NCBI GenBank assembly: GCA_910576895.1
Contig: CAJTJZ010000012.1
Coordinates: 14,681-78,680, forward strand
Source: an uncultured Lachnospiraceae bacterium
Lineage (GTDB): Bacteria; Bacillota; Clostridia; Lachnospirales; Lachnospiraceae
DNA length: 64,000 nt
Reading direction: 5' to 3'
Position numbers and translations under genes: made by a program. The stretch's first letter is position 1, and every line of letters starts with the position of its first letter. Positions 24,584 to 34,011 of this stretch are shown one piece after another. The notes beneath the pieces are model-generated. The model saw only the letters and a list, made by a program, of their open reading frames with translations. It was not told the DNA's origin and did not search any database.

Positions 24584-24914
24584 TGTAATCTCCCTCCATA
24601 AAATAGCAGAATAGTGCAAATATATGACAGTTAATATCATAGACAAAATACAGTTTTTGCTTTATGATTGTCTATAACGAATTCGTTTATTTTAAGGAGT
24701 AATGGGAAAAATATAAGAGCAGATTTGTCAGGACTTGCTATATTTTTCCCATGAATTCTTAATTCCTTTTTGGAAAATATAAGTTATATTATAACAGAAA
24801 AAATCAAATTTACAATAGTACTATGAAATATGTCATGAAATGTTATGAAAAAATGTTTATAAAATGGTATTTATAAATGTTGCAGAAGAAAGAAATAGAA
24901 TTGGAGGGATGGTA
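24584..24914. promoter_or_regulatory. Divergent regulatory region with a 13-bp inverted repeat
   Basis: The region between the AraC gene and the GH51 gene has no coding frame. TGGGAAAAATATA (24703-24715) and TATATTTTTCCCA (24739-24751) are perfect inverted repeats with a 23-base loop, also pairing through an adjacent GC. It could be an operator, an attenuator or a terminator. AT-rich -10-like hexamers are too numerous to choose promoters. Confidence 0.45.
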
Positions 24915-27900
24915 TTGAAAAAACAGTATCTGGGATTACTTGCCTTCTTTTTAGTGGTAATTTTGTCTATGACTTCTTTTTTGCCAATGGGTGTAAATGC
25001 TGCAAAAAAAAGAGCGTTAAAATTAAGTAGTACAAAAGTAACTCTTTTTATTGGCGAAAAGAAGAAAATTACAATTAAAAATGGGACAACTGCAAAGGTA
25101 AAGAAAGTAACTTGGGAAGTAGATAAAAAGGGCAGTGATATTATTTCTTTATCTAAGGAATCAAAAAAGGGTGTAGAAATTACAGCATTAAAAAAAGGGA
25201 CTGCTGTTGTTACAGCAAAAATTACAGCAAAGGGAAAAACATATCAAAAAACAGTAAAAGTTACTGTAAAGAAAAAAGTAATCAAAACAAATCCGAATGT
25301 TCCAGCAGAAGATGAAACAAAAGAACCAGAAGAAGAAAAGAAAGAAGTATTTGGAGAAGCCGGAACGGTTTCTGCATATAGTCAGGAACAGTCAAATTAT
25401 ACATTAAATATTAATGCTTCTGAAAAAGTACATGATATTAGTGATATGCTTTATGGTATTTTTATTGAGGATATTAATTTTGCCGCAGATGGCGGATTAT
25501 ATGCAGAGTTAATACAAAACCGTTCTTTTGAATTTACAAATTTAGCTTCTAATAATGAAAAGCATGCATGGTCAGATGTCGGAAAAGTAACTTCCACAGT
25601 AATGAAAAATGATAAGGGAAGCTTAAATGTAAATAATCCAAATTATATGGTCTTAGAAAATACATCAAATGAACCAGCAGGAATTGCAAATACTGGATTT
25701 TTAGATGGAATTGCTGTAAAAGAAAATGCAAAGTATCAATTTTCCATTTATGCAAGAGGTATGGATAATTATAAAGGACCTATTCATATTGCAATTACAA
25801 ATGGAGATAAGATATTAGCAAGAAGTGATATAAAAGAAATTACTTCGGAATGGAAAAAGTATGAATTAACTTTAACAGCAAATGCAAGTGTATATACAAA
25901 TGTAAAATTACAGGTAACGATAGATAAGGGAAAAGCTGCTATTGATATGGTTTCTCTTTTCCCGGAAGATACTTATAAGGGCAGAGAAAATGGACTTAGA
26001 AAAGATTTGGCAGAAAAATTGGAAGCATTGCATCCATCTTTTTTAAGATTTCCGGGTGGCTGTATTGTAGAAGGAGTAAATCTTGATTTAGCTTATAATT
26101 GGAAAGATTCTATTGGCGTTGGACCAGATGGAGAACCATTAGAATTTAATGGAACTTATGGTGATGTGGCTGTTCGTAAACAAGGACAAAGTATTTGGAC
26201 AGATGAGAAAGCAACCAATGATCCTTATCCATCTTTTATGAGCTATGGACTTGGATTTTATGAGTATTTCTTATTGGCAGAAGATCTTGGAGCTGCTCCT
26301 GTTCCTGTTTTAAATTGTGGCTTGTGCTGTATGGGACAGGCAAATGGTGCAGGTCCAGCCGTAGGGACAAAAGAATTTGAACAATACATACAAGATGCAT
26401 TGGATCTAGTAGAATTTTGTAAAGGTAGTGAAACAACAAAATGGGGAAAAGTGCGTGCAAGTCTTGGACATAAAGAGCCATTTAAGTTAAAATATGTAGG
26501 TATTGGAAATGAACAATGGGGAGCAAATTTCTTCAAACATTATGAAGCATTTGTAGATGCTTTTGAGGAAGCAAAGAAGAAAAATCCAGAACTTTATGGA
26601 GATATTGAACTGATGTTTTCTGCTGGTATTGACGATGGTGACAGCGGTGCAGTAAATTATATGCCTGCATATAAAGAAGCGGCTGATTGGCTGAAAAAAC
26701 ATCCTGAAAAAACAATCAAAGATTTCGCAGGTGCAATCGATCATCATTATTATAATGATCCATCTTGGTTTTTAAATAATGCAGATTATTATGATGAAAA
26801 GAATTATAGTAGAGATACAGATTCTATGGCAAATACAAAATTTGGAGGCGGCATTCAGGTATTTCTTGGAGAATATGCAGCAAGATCAAATACATTACAG
26901 GCAGCACTTGCAGAAGCAGCTTATATGACAGGTTTGGAACGTAATGGAGATATTGTAAGAATGGCAGCATATGCACCATTATTTGGTAATCTTACGGCAC
27001 TCCATTGGGCACCAGATTTAATATGGTTTAATAATCATGCGGTAACTTCTTCTATTAATTACTATGTACAAAAGATTTTTGCTGATAATGCTGGTACTTC
27101 TTTATTAAAATCAGATTTTCAAGGGGCACAAATAGAAGAAAAACCATTTCAGGGAAAAGTAGGAATTGGAACATGGAGTACTTCTGCGAAATTTGATAAT
27201 ATAAAAGTGGTTGATAATGATAGTGGTAATGTTTTAGCAGAACATAATTTTTCTAAAGATAATTTCTCCAAAGATTTTGAAAAGATTTCTGATGGTTCTT
27301 GGGCAGTGGAAGATGGTGTTTTAGTACAGTCAAGTACAAGTACAGATGCAGTAAAATATGGTACGACAGGAACAGTAGCTTATTTTGGAGATAGTAACTG
27401 GTCAAATTATACTTATACCGTAGAAGCTACAAAAACAGGCGGAGAGGAAGGATTTTTAATTCCATTTGCAGTAGGAAATAAGAATAATAATTATTTCTGG
27501 AATATTGGAGGATGGGGAAATACAGTATCCTGTCTGCAACAAGTAAATAATGGAGTAAAATCAGAACAACTTGCTGGTACTGTGAAAAATTGTGTTTTAA
27601 AAACAGGAACAACTTATCAGTTAAAAGTGGTTGTTACCAATAAAAATGTAAAGTGTTATTTAGATGATGAGCTTTATGTTGATTTTGATTTACCAAATAC
27701 TGCAAATGCAGAAAGTTATCAAGTAGTAAGTACAGATAAGACAGGCGATATTATTATTAAAATGGTAAATGTAACAGGAGATGCAAAGACAGTTGCAATT
27801 AATATTGATGGTATTGATACAATCAATGAAAATGCAGCAGTATATACCGTAGCTGGTGACAGCTTAGGCAATGATAATATTCTTGAAAAAGAGGAAGATG

Positions 27901-27998
27901 TAACTTTAGTTTCTTCGGAAGTATCGGGAATTAGGAAACAATTTAATTATACAATTCCACAGTATTCTGTAACTGTATTAAGAATAAAAACAAAATAA
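24915..27998 (+). CDS. Secreted GH51 alpha-L-arabinofuranosidase with Big2 and lectin-like domains
   Basis: About 1027 aa. Start TTG 24915 is preferred because GGAGGG is 6 bases upstream; ATG 24909 abuts it. A signal peptide (about 1-30, ending VNAA) precedes a Big2-like domain (about 35-115: LFIGEKKKITIKN, ITAKGKTYQKTVKVTVK). The catalytic GH51 region begins near 165 (MLYGIFIEDINFAADGGLYA). The acid/base Glu is in GIGNEQWG (residue 533) and the nucleophile in FLGEYAA (residue 653). A laminin-G-like or DUF1080-like insert (about 750-930: NYTYTVEATKTGGEEGFLIP) precedes the closing beta domain. It should release arabinose from pectic or xylan side chains outside the cell. Confidence 0.88.
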   Translation: MKKQYLGLLAFFLVVILSMTSFLPMGVNAAKKRALKLSSTKVTLFIGEKKKITIKNGTTAKVKKVTWEVDKKGSDIISLSKESKKGVEITALKKGTAVVTAKITAKGKTYQKTVKVTVKKKVIKTNPNVPAEDETKEPEEEKKEVFGEAGTVSAYSQEQSNYTLNINASEKVHDISDMLYGIFIEDINFAADGGLYAELIQNRSFEFTNLASNNEKHAWSDVGKVTSTVMKNDKGSLNVNNPNYMVLENTSNEPAGIANTGFLDGIAVKENAKYQFSIYARGMDNYKGPIHIAITNGDKILARSDIKEITSEWKKYELTLTANASVYTNVKLQVTIDKGKAAIDMVSLFPEDTYKGRENGLRKDLAEKLEALHPSFLRFPGGCIVEGVNLDLAYNWKDSIGVGPDGEPLEFNGTYGDVAVRKQGQSIWTDEKATNDPYPSFMSYGLGFYEYFLLAEDLGAAPVPVLNCGLCCMGQANGAGPAVGTKEFEQYIQDALDLVEFCKGSETTKWGKVRASLGHKEPFKLKYVGIGNEQWGANFFKHYEAFVDAFEEAKKKNPELYGDIELMFSAGIDDGDSGAVNYMPAYKEAADWLKKHPEKTIKDFAGAIDHHYYNDPSWFLNNADYYDEKNYSRDTDSMANTKFGGGIQVFLGEYAARSNTLQAALAEAAYMTGLERNGDIVRMAAYAPLFGNLTALHWAPDLIWFNNHAVTSSINYYVQKIFADNAGTSLLKSDFQGAQIEEKPFQGKVGIGTWSTSAKFDNIKVVDNDSGNVLAEHNFSKDNFSKDFEKISDGSWAVEDGVLVQSSTSTDAVKYGTTGTVAYFGDSNWSNYTYTVEATKTGGEEGFLIPFAVGNKNNNYFWNIGGWGNTVSCLQQVNNGVKSEQLAGTVKNCVLKTGTTYQLKVVVTNKNVKCYLDDELYVDFDLPNTANAESYQVVSTDKTGDIIIKMVNVTGDAKTVAINIDGIDTINENAAVYTVAGDSLGNDNILEKEEDVTLVSSEVSGIRKQFNYTIPQYSVTVLRIKTK

Positions 27999-28112
27999 AA
28001 AACAGTACATAAGAAAAAAAATAAAATTTTTGTGATATTTCCTGCTGCTAAAAGGTATTATAAGTGAAAGGCCTTTCAAGTAGAAACATAAAAAAGTCAA
28101 TTAGAAAGATAG

Positions 28113-28148
28113 TATACTGTCGGTCAGATTTTTTGGCCGCCAGTATAA
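28113..28148 (+). repeat. Dispersed palindromic repeat, copy B
   Basis: TATACTGTCGGTCAGATTTT and TTGGCCGCCAGTATAA form the palindrome. It shares CGGTCAGATTTTTTG exactly with copy A at 3470 and is in reverse orientation relative to copy C at 63180. Just upstream, TGAAAGGCCTTTCA (28065-28078) is a separate perfect 14-bp palindrome. Confidence 0.7.
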
Positions 28149-28181
28149 GATTGGCGTGTCACAGCAGATGGGGAGATGATC

Positions 28182-28664
28182 ATGGATAAGGATTTGTTTT
28201 ATGCTGTTATTAAGAAGTATAAGGACAGTATTTTTGCGATAGCATTTCAATATTGTAAAAATCCATATGATGCAGATGATGTGGTTCAGGAGGTTTTTTT
28301 AAAGTATTATACAGTAGAAAAGGAGTTTGAAAGTGAGGAGCATATTAGAAACTGGCTGATTCGGGTAGCTGTGAATACAAGTAAAAAGCTAGTGATATCT
28401 CCTTGGAAGAAACGTCATCTTTCATTAGAGGATTATGTAGAAACACTTACTTTTGAAGAACCAGAGGAAAGCGAAGTTTTCTATGCTGTTATGGAACTTC
28501 CTGAAAAATATCGTATTGTTGTTCATCTGTATTATCAAGAGGGATATAGTACAAAGGAAGTCGCAGAAATATTGCATATCCGAGAATCTACGGTATCGAC
28601 CAGACTGTTGAGGGCAAGAAAAATGTTAAAAGAGAAGTTGCAGGAGGTATGGAAGGATGAATAA
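28182..28664 (+). CDS. ECF-type RNA polymerase sigma factor
   Basis: 160 aa with region 2 (AFQYCKNPYDADDVVQEVFL) and region 4 (PEKYRIVVHLYYQEGYSTKE, then VAEILHIRESTVSTRLLRAR). ATG 28182 is chosen because GGGGAG is 7 bases upstream. It overlaps the next gene by 8 bases, and that gene encodes a one-pass membrane protein likely to hold it inactive. Confidence 0.9.
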   Translation: MDKDLFYAVIKKYKDSIFAIAFQYCKNPYDADDVVQEVFLKYYTVEKEFESEEHIRNWLIRVAVNTSKKLVISPWKKRHLSLEDYVETLTFEEPEESEVFYAVMELPEKYRIVVHLYYQEGYSTKEVAEILHIRESTVSTRLLRARKMLKEKLQEVWKDE

Positions 28665-29256
28665 TAAAGAATTATATCAAAAAACTTTTTCAAGGCTTCA
28701 TGCCTCTGAAAATTTAGAATTGGAGGATATTATTATGAAGAAGAAAAAGTTTCGTCTGCCAAAAATGGCAGCTTGTTTCATGGCAGCATTTGTCTTAACT
28801 TCTGTATTAGGAGTTGGAGCATATGCAGCAGTTTCTGGAGATTTCCTTGGTACAATAAAAGTTTTCTTTAATGGAAAAGCAACAGATGTAGATTTTTATG
28901 AGCAAGAGGATGGATCTTTGCTTGGAAGAATGAAATCGGATAGTAAGAAAGAAGAAGAATTAGAAGTTTGGGTTGCTTCTGATAAAGATTTGGGTGATCT
29001 ATCTAAAGAAATTACAGATGATAGTATAAATATTAATTTTGAGAATCAGCCAGTAGTAACAGAGGAAGAAGGGCGTATCCTTATTTCTTATCAAGATCAA
29101 GTAATTGATATTACAGAGGAAATAGAAAAAAATGGACGGTATGAATATGTTTATGAAGATAATGGTGAGAAAATTATGATGGTATCTTTTACTGAGGAAG
29201 GCGATATTAATACAGCTTTTTGTGACGTAGAAGAAGGGAACGAGATAGAAAAATAA
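28657..29256 (+). CDS. One-pass membrane protein, putative anti-sigma factor
   Basis: 199 aa. A cytosolic part (1-32), one membrane segment (about 34-55: MAACFMAAFVLTSVLGVGAY) and an acidic extracellular domain. This layout and the overlap with the ECF sigma gene match DUF4179-like anti-sigma factors in Clostridia. The short cytosolic part would bind the sigma factor and the outer domain would sense the signal. No zinc-binding HxxxCxxC motif is seen. Function is inferred from context. Confidence 0.7.
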   Translation: MNNKELYQKTFSRLHASENLELEDIIMKKKKFRLPKMAACFMAAFVLTSVLGVGAYAAVSGDFLGTIKVFFNGKATDVDFYEQEDGSLLGRMKSDSKKEEELEVWVASDKDLGDLSKEITDDSININFENQPVVTEEEGRILISYQDQVIDITEEIEKNGRYEYVYEDNGEKIMMVSFTEEGDINTAFCDVEEGNEIEK

Positions 29257-29307
29257 AAAAGGAAGAAAAAAATATTTCTCTAAAATTTATTTGAAAAGAT
29301 AAGAAAT

Positions 29308-29346
29308 AAAAAGGCAGCAGCATGTTAGGAAGTGCTGCTGTCTTTT
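29308..29346 (+). terminator. Intrinsic terminator
   Basis: AAAAGGCAGCAGC and GTGCTGCTGTCTTTT form a GC-rich stem with a T-rich tail, closing the sigma/anti-sigma operon. Confidence 0.8.
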
Positions 29347-29375
29347 GTATTAGTTTTTATTTTTTTGATAATGGA

Positions 29376-29402
29376 TTGACTGTTTTTTTTGTATGTTATA
29401 AT
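29376..29402 (+). promoter_or_regulatory. Promoter of the GNAT gene
   Basis: TTGACT (29376-29381), a 15-base T-rich spacer, TATAAT (29397-29402). The spacer is short. Confidence 0.45.
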
Positions 29403-29448
29403 AAATGTATATTTTTTCGTGGTAAGTGATATTTTGGAGGATATAAAA

Positions 29449-29940
29449 ATGGAAATCGAAATAAGAGCTTATAAAAAACAGGATTTACCTGAAATGATGA
29501 TAATATGGAATGAAGTTGTGGAGGAAGGAGTTGCTTTTCCGCAAGAGGAACTTTTAACAAGCAAGACAGGAGAAGAATTTTTTGCTTCCCAAACATATAG
29601 TGCTGTTGCTATTGATGTAAATACAAAAAAAGTTCTGGGACTTTATATTTTGCACCCAAATAATGTGGGAAGATGTGGCCATATATGCAATGCAAGTTAT
29701 GCTGTTTCTTCTAAAAACAGAGGAATGCATATCGGAGAAAAATTAGTTTTAGATTGTCTTATACAAGGGAAAAAATATGGTTTTAAGATATTGCAATTTA
29801 ATGCAGTAGTTGCAACAAATTTTCATGCAAAACATCTTTATGAGCGTTTAGGTTTTGTTCCCCTTGGTACAATTCCAAAAGGTTTTCGTAAAAAAGATGG
29901 GTATTATGAAGATATTTGTCCTTATTATTATGAACTATAG
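29449..29940 (+). CDS. GNAT-family N-acetyltransferase
   Basis: 163 aa from ATG 29449, with GGAGG 9 bases upstream. The GNAT fold is clear: IRAYKKQDLPEMMIIWNEVV at the start, the acetyl-CoA loop in SSKNRGMHIGEKLVLDCLI (form of R/Q-x-x-G-x-G/A) and the end HLYERLGFVPLGTIP. It resembles phosphinothricin/YnaD-like acetyltransferases in the NFHAKHLYERLGF part. Substrate unknown. Confidence 0.88.
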   Translation: MEIEIRAYKKQDLPEMMIIWNEVVEEGVAFPQEELLTSKTGEEFFASQTYSAVAIDVNTKKVLGLYILHPNNVGRCGHICNASYAVSSKNRGMHIGEKLVLDCLIQGKKYGFKILQFNAVVATNFHAKHLYERLGFVPLGTIPKGFRKKDGYYEDICPYYYEL

Positions 29941-30047
29941 ATTTTATCAGTAGTTATCTAATATTTTTAAAAAAATTGGCATTTTTTATTGACAATGATA
30001 GAAGTATTATGATATTATTTTGTTAAAATAGAATCAAAAGAAAGTTC

Positions 30048-30076
30048 TTGAAAAGTGTACAAAAAATGATTATAAT
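30048..30076 (+). promoter_or_regulatory. Sigma-A promoter before the small basic protein
   Basis: TTGAAA (30048-30053), 17-base spacer, TATAAT (30071-30076), 52 bases before ATG 30129. Confidence 0.65.
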
Positions 30077-30128
30077 AATTTTATTGGTGAAATAATAAAA
30101 TTTTAGTTAATTGTAGGTGGTAGAAAAT

Positions 30129-30305
30129 ATGAGTATAAAATTATTGAAAAAAAAACGTATTATTGATACGTTTGCTGCAAGGGATTTGCAAATGCCAGAT
30201 GAACAAAATTCTGTGGACAGTCTTAGTGAATATTCATTACGAAAAGGATATGGATTGGAGTTACGTAGGCGTAGGCGTAAGAGAAAGAAATCCACAGTTA
30301 TTTAA
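30129..30305 (+). CDS. Small basic protein, 58 aa
   Basis: AGGTGG lies 9 bases before ATG 30129. The product starts MSIKLLKKKRIIDTFAARDL, has an acidic middle (PDEQNSVDSLSE) and ends in an arginine/lysine-rich tail coded by GTAGGC repeats. A strong terminator follows 11 bases after the stop and comes before the 1208-aa gene. The tail suggests nucleic-acid binding. It could be a regulator or leader of the downstream module, or independent of it. No family recognised. Confidence 0.55.
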   Translation: MSIKLLKKKRIIDTFAARDLQMPDEQNSVDSLSEYSLRKGYGLELRRRRRKRKKSTVI

Positions 30306-30316
30306 GACAATTCAGG

Positions 30317-30350
30317 AAAACCCGATACGTGTGTTATGTATCGGGTTTTT
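30317..30350 (+). terminator. Strong intrinsic terminator between the small basic protein and the metallopeptidase gene
   Basis: AAAACCCGATAC and GTATCGGGTTTTT form a perfect 12-bp stem with a 9-base loop and T tail. It lies only 34 bases before the next start codon, so it may act as an attenuator for the large gene. Confidence 0.85.
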
Positions 30351-30384
30351 ATAAATAATATAAAACACGAGAGGGGAAAGTCTA

Positions 30385-33300
30385 ATGGAAGCAGATGTAC
30401 GTGTTGTTCGATTAATGAGAAAAATTATTCGAGATCAGGATGATATGCAAACGATAAGTGAAACAGATCAAAGTGATTATTTTGCAACAGATTATTTTGA
30501 TATAATGAAAGTTGAGAAAAAAGAATTGTCATCTTCACTTACTTCCATTATGGGAATATGGCCTGACGAAAAAATAGATGTTTTAGATGTTACTGTTCAA
30601 AGTTATGCCTTATATTGTAGTGTAGAAATGATGAAATTAGAAAAAGATCGGAAAGAATGTGGAGATCCTTTTTTGCCAGAAGATAAAAAAATGCAGTTTC
30701 TAAGTATAATACAAGTGCATATAACGCCAGAAATTATGGCTCATGCGGTGGTAGAGAGAACGGCGGAAGAAGTTATCAATATTGTTTATAAGGATTTACA
30801 TACTGCAATTAGTGAGTTTATTGAGAAAGATAAAAGTGATTTTTTTGTTTTTCGTATCTATAAAATGCTTTCTGCTGGTGATTTTGCAGTAGTAATTCGT
30901 GCTAAAGAGGCAGAGACTTCATTTAAGGTTTCTTCTTTACTAAGACGAAGAATTGCGAATAATTCTAGTCAGAGAAAAATTGTTCTGTATAAAACTTATA
31001 CTCTTTTAACATTTGGAAATGATATAATAAAACAAGAAATTGAGGAATATAGAAATGATACTGAAGCATCGAAAAAAGAAGAAGTAAGAAAAGATCGTTT
31101 TGTTTTAAGATGTTGTTATTCTAATTTATATTGGAGTAATAAAGAAAAAGTGAATGAGTATTTGAAACAAGAGAATATATTTTCAGAAATTCAATTATAT
31201 GGTTTAAATGGAAGATATGATTTTAGTGTTCGTATTACAGAAAAACAGTTTTTAGAATTATTGTATGATATAAAAGCATATAAAGAAATAGGAATACAAT
31301 TATCAAAGGATAAAATTGCGGATAATGTAGATAAAGTTGCAAATGTAGTATCAAAGGAAGATGGTATAGTAAAGTATATGAGATTTTTAATGGAAAACCA
31401 TTATCTATCTTATATCAATGAAAGATACTTAGTGGCACAAGATGGGAATAATGAAAGAATAGATATTTTAGCAGGGAATAAAGTTAGTACTACAATTTGT
31501 ATTAACTATATTCAATCTAGAAAGGGATTTTTAGATTATAAAATCAATAAAAGGTGTCAGTTAGTGTCTAAAAAATGTCAAGATGTATGTATTAACGTTA
31601 ATCAGATTAAAGATTATCGTAAAAATATGAATCATTATATGAATTTACTTGATAAATTAATAAAACTTTGTTATGGAATAAATAGATTTTCTGATACCCG
31701 TATTTATGCGGCGGTATTATTAGAACAATTAGAGATTGTTATGGATTCAATTAAAATATATGTGGAAATGTATCATAAAGCAACAGAAGAAAAGGAAGAA
31801 ATTCTTTATCTTCTTGAGGAATATATTAGGGAATCTGTTTGTGCTTTAGATGGATATGCACAATATATAAGAAATAATAATTTGCAATCATTGCAAACTC
31901 CTAATTATAATATTGAATCTAATATGAGTATGGAAAAGTTATTAATTGGATATAGCGAATTTCTGAAAGTATTTACAGAATTTTATCAAAGAAGAAAAAT
32001 GAATATAGCTGATAATAAAAATAAAACGAAATATCTTCCTATTGTAATTCCTGTTTTATCGAAAAAGGATGTATCTGTCGAAGTTCTTTTTCCAAAAGGC
32101 ATAATGAATAATTGGAATCAGGAAATGGAAATTAGAAGTGGTTTAAAAAATAATGGTGATCAATATTGTATGGTTATTAGTGTTCCAACTTTAACGGAAC
32201 TTGGAAATGTAAGGACAATGGTTACATCCTTATTTCATGAAATGGCACATCAATTTCGGTATGAGTCAAGAAAGAAAAGAAACGATACTATTTTGATTTA
32301 TGTAGTTCATACAGTTATGAGGGATATTATGAATAAATTAATTCAGAAGCTTCAAAGTGATACAGAACTTAGAGATTGGAATATAAATTTTGGAAGAAGT
32401 TTAGAAAAGTCTCTTGTAGAGGCGTATATAGAAACAAATTATATAAATAATAATGGTTTATTAGAGTATTCTTTTCAGGAAGCTCCACTTAATAATTTTC
32501 AATATCATTTTAAAAGAGATTTATACAATGCTTTAGGTTTTTGGGAACAAAAAGATGATATAAGATTTGTTTTCCATGCATTTTTAAAAGAGATTATGTA
32601 TTATTATCAACCGGATAATAGTCGATGTCCAGAAGCAATTCAAATATTAGATGAATTAATTGGAAAAATAGAATTAGTAGAAAATAAAGAAATGTTAGAT
32701 GAAGAAATTGTTAAGTGTGCATATGGTCTTTCATGGGAGTGTGCATGCCAAAATATAAATATTGAAGTTAATTGTATTTGGGAAAATATAGATTTCAGAA
32801 CATGGATTACAGATGAAGAAGAATTTGGATATCAAGAAAAGTGGATGAAAACATTTGGAACAATAAAATTAGATGCAAAATTTGAATTGGATAATATTTG
32901 GAATAATTTCTTTCGATTTTCTAGTTGGATTTATGATTATTGTGGAAATAATGAAAAAGTTAAAATTTATAACAGTAAAAAGAAGACGGAATTTTTAAAA
33001 AAGGTATATGAAAAGATGTGTGTGGAATGGAACAGAGAAAAGATACAAAAAGATTTAACTTTGGATTTTGATAGTGTTTTGTCATTTATGGGGCGAGCAT
33101 TAGGCATTGATTGTAATACAAAGGAAAATTATAAGGTTTTTAAGGAGCAAATTGCTTTTGTGGTGAATCAAAACTTGAGTTATATTATTGAAATGGCAGA
33201 GTGGAGAATTGGAAAATATCGTGAAGAGACAGCGGATATGCTTATGTGTAATGCTATGAATTTGACTCCTTTTGGGTATATGTATATGCTTGCTGTTGGA

Positions 33301-34011
33301 TGGCCAAGTAATCAGGAATTGTCAAATGAATATTATAGTAGAGGTCAAAATGTACTTTTGTTTCAATGGTGTTTAGATGAAAATGATCAACTGAGTTGTA
33401 GCAAATTTAGAAAGATGTGTATGGAATTAATTAAGATATTGGAAGAAGCTGCATGTCGATCATCTAAAAGACTGATTGATATGGGAATTGTATTGGATAT
33501 ATTGAATTATACTAACGATTTCTTTCAATGGGATAGTGAAGATGAAAAGCAGATTCTTTATATATTAGATAGAGTAGAAAAATTGATAAATTATTGTAAG
33601 GATATTGATGAAAAAATAGAAATAAAGGAAAATTCTTTTATAAAAAAGGAACATGAAATGTTAAAAATTTATGGTATTATGGCAAATATGATAGAACAGC
33701 TAGTTGAACATTATATGGAACAAATAGATTATTTAAATGATTTTAATGAATTGCGTGATGATTATATAAGAGGAATAAAACAATTAGAAAAATTGAATGA
33801 AGAAATGTGTAATGATGAAGATTTGTTAGTACAACAATTGGGGAAGTTTTGTAAAGAATTAAGTATATTGCAAAATGAGCCTTATTTATTAATAGAATGC
33901 ATAGAGAAAAATGAAAAGATGAATGTAAAATGTATAGAGTTTTTATTGAATATGTATTATGTTAATAAGCGGCGTGTTGCACAACAGATAGGAGGAGAAC
34001 CATGCCTTTAA
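30385..34011 (+). CDS. Large protein with HExxH zinc-metallopeptidase motif, 1208 aa
   Basis: Cytoplasmic, no signal peptide or membrane segment. AGAGGGG precedes ATG. Residues about 1-330 include two stretches of alternating strand and helix (FFVFRIYKMLSAGDFAVVIR, and ENIFSEIQLYGLNGRYDFSV), possibly a duplicated alpha/beta sensor domain. Residues about 400-560 are helical. The motif SLFHEMAHQFRYE (His618, Glu619, His622) is that of zincin peptidases. A possible third ligand Glu is in SLEKSLVEAYIE about 60 residues later. The C-terminal 450 residues are helical. It overlaps the FRG-domain gene by 10 bases. No family name is recognised for the whole; a proteolytic effector in a defence module is an inference. 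Confidence 0.7.
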   Translation: MEADVRVVRLMRKIIRDQDDMQTISETDQSDYFATDYFDIMKVEKKELSSSLTSIMGIWPDEKIDVLDVTVQSYALYCSVEMMKLEKDRKECGDPFLPEDKKMQFLSIIQVHITPEIMAHAVVERTAEEVINIVYKDLHTAISEFIEKDKSDFFVFRIYKMLSAGDFAVVIRAKEAETSFKVSSLLRRRIANNSSQRKIVLYKTYTLLTFGNDIIKQEIEEYRNDTEASKKEEVRKDRFVLRCCYSNLYWSNKEKVNEYLKQENIFSEIQLYGLNGRYDFSVRITEKQFLELLYDIKAYKEIGIQLSKDKIADNVDKVANVVSKEDGIVKYMRFLMENHYLSYINERYLVAQDGNNERIDILAGNKVSTTICINYIQSRKGFLDYKINKRCQLVSKKCQDVCINVNQIKDYRKNMNHYMNLLDKLIKLCYGINRFSDTRIYAAVLLEQLEIVMDSIKIYVEMYHKATEEKEEILYLLEEYIRESVCALDGYAQYIRNNNLQSLQTPNYNIESNMSMEKLLIGYSEFLKVFTEFYQRRKMNIADNKNKTKYLPIVIPVLSKKDVSVEVLFPKGIMNNWNQEMEIRSGLKNNGDQYCMVISVPTLTELGNVRTMVTSLFHEMAHQFRYESRKKRNDTILIYVVHTVMRDIMNKLIQKLQSDTELRDWNINFGRSLEKSLVEAYIETNYINNNGLLEYSFQEAPLNNFQYHFKRDLYNALGFWEQKDDIRFVFHAFLKEIMYYYQPDNSRCPEAIQILDELIGKIELVENKEMLDEEIVKCAYGLSWECACQNINIEVNCIWENIDFRTWITDEEEFGYQEKWMKTFGTIKLDAKFELDNIWNNFFRFSSWIYDYCGNNEKVKIYNSKKKTEFLKKVYEKMCVEWNREKIQKDLTLDFDSVLSFMGRALGIDCNTKENYKVFKEQIAFVVNQNLSYIIEMAEWRIGKYREETADMLMCNAMNLTPFGYMYMLAVGWPSNQELSNEYYSRGQNVLLFQWCLDENDQLSCSKFRKMCMELIKILEEAACRSSKRLIDMGIVLDILNYTNDFFQWDSEDEKQILYILDRVEKLINYCKDIDEKIEIKENSFIKKEHEMLKIYGIMANMIEQLVEHYMEQIDYLNDFNELRDDYIRGIKQLEKLNEEMCNDEDLLVQQLGKFCKELSILQNEPYLLIECIEKNEKMNVKCIEFLLNMYYVNKRRVAQQIGGEPCL

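Noticed and set aside
26236..26747. Overlapping minus-strand frames inside the GH51 gene
   Set aside because: They are antisense to the catalytic domain, whose GNEQ and GEY motifs show which frame is real.
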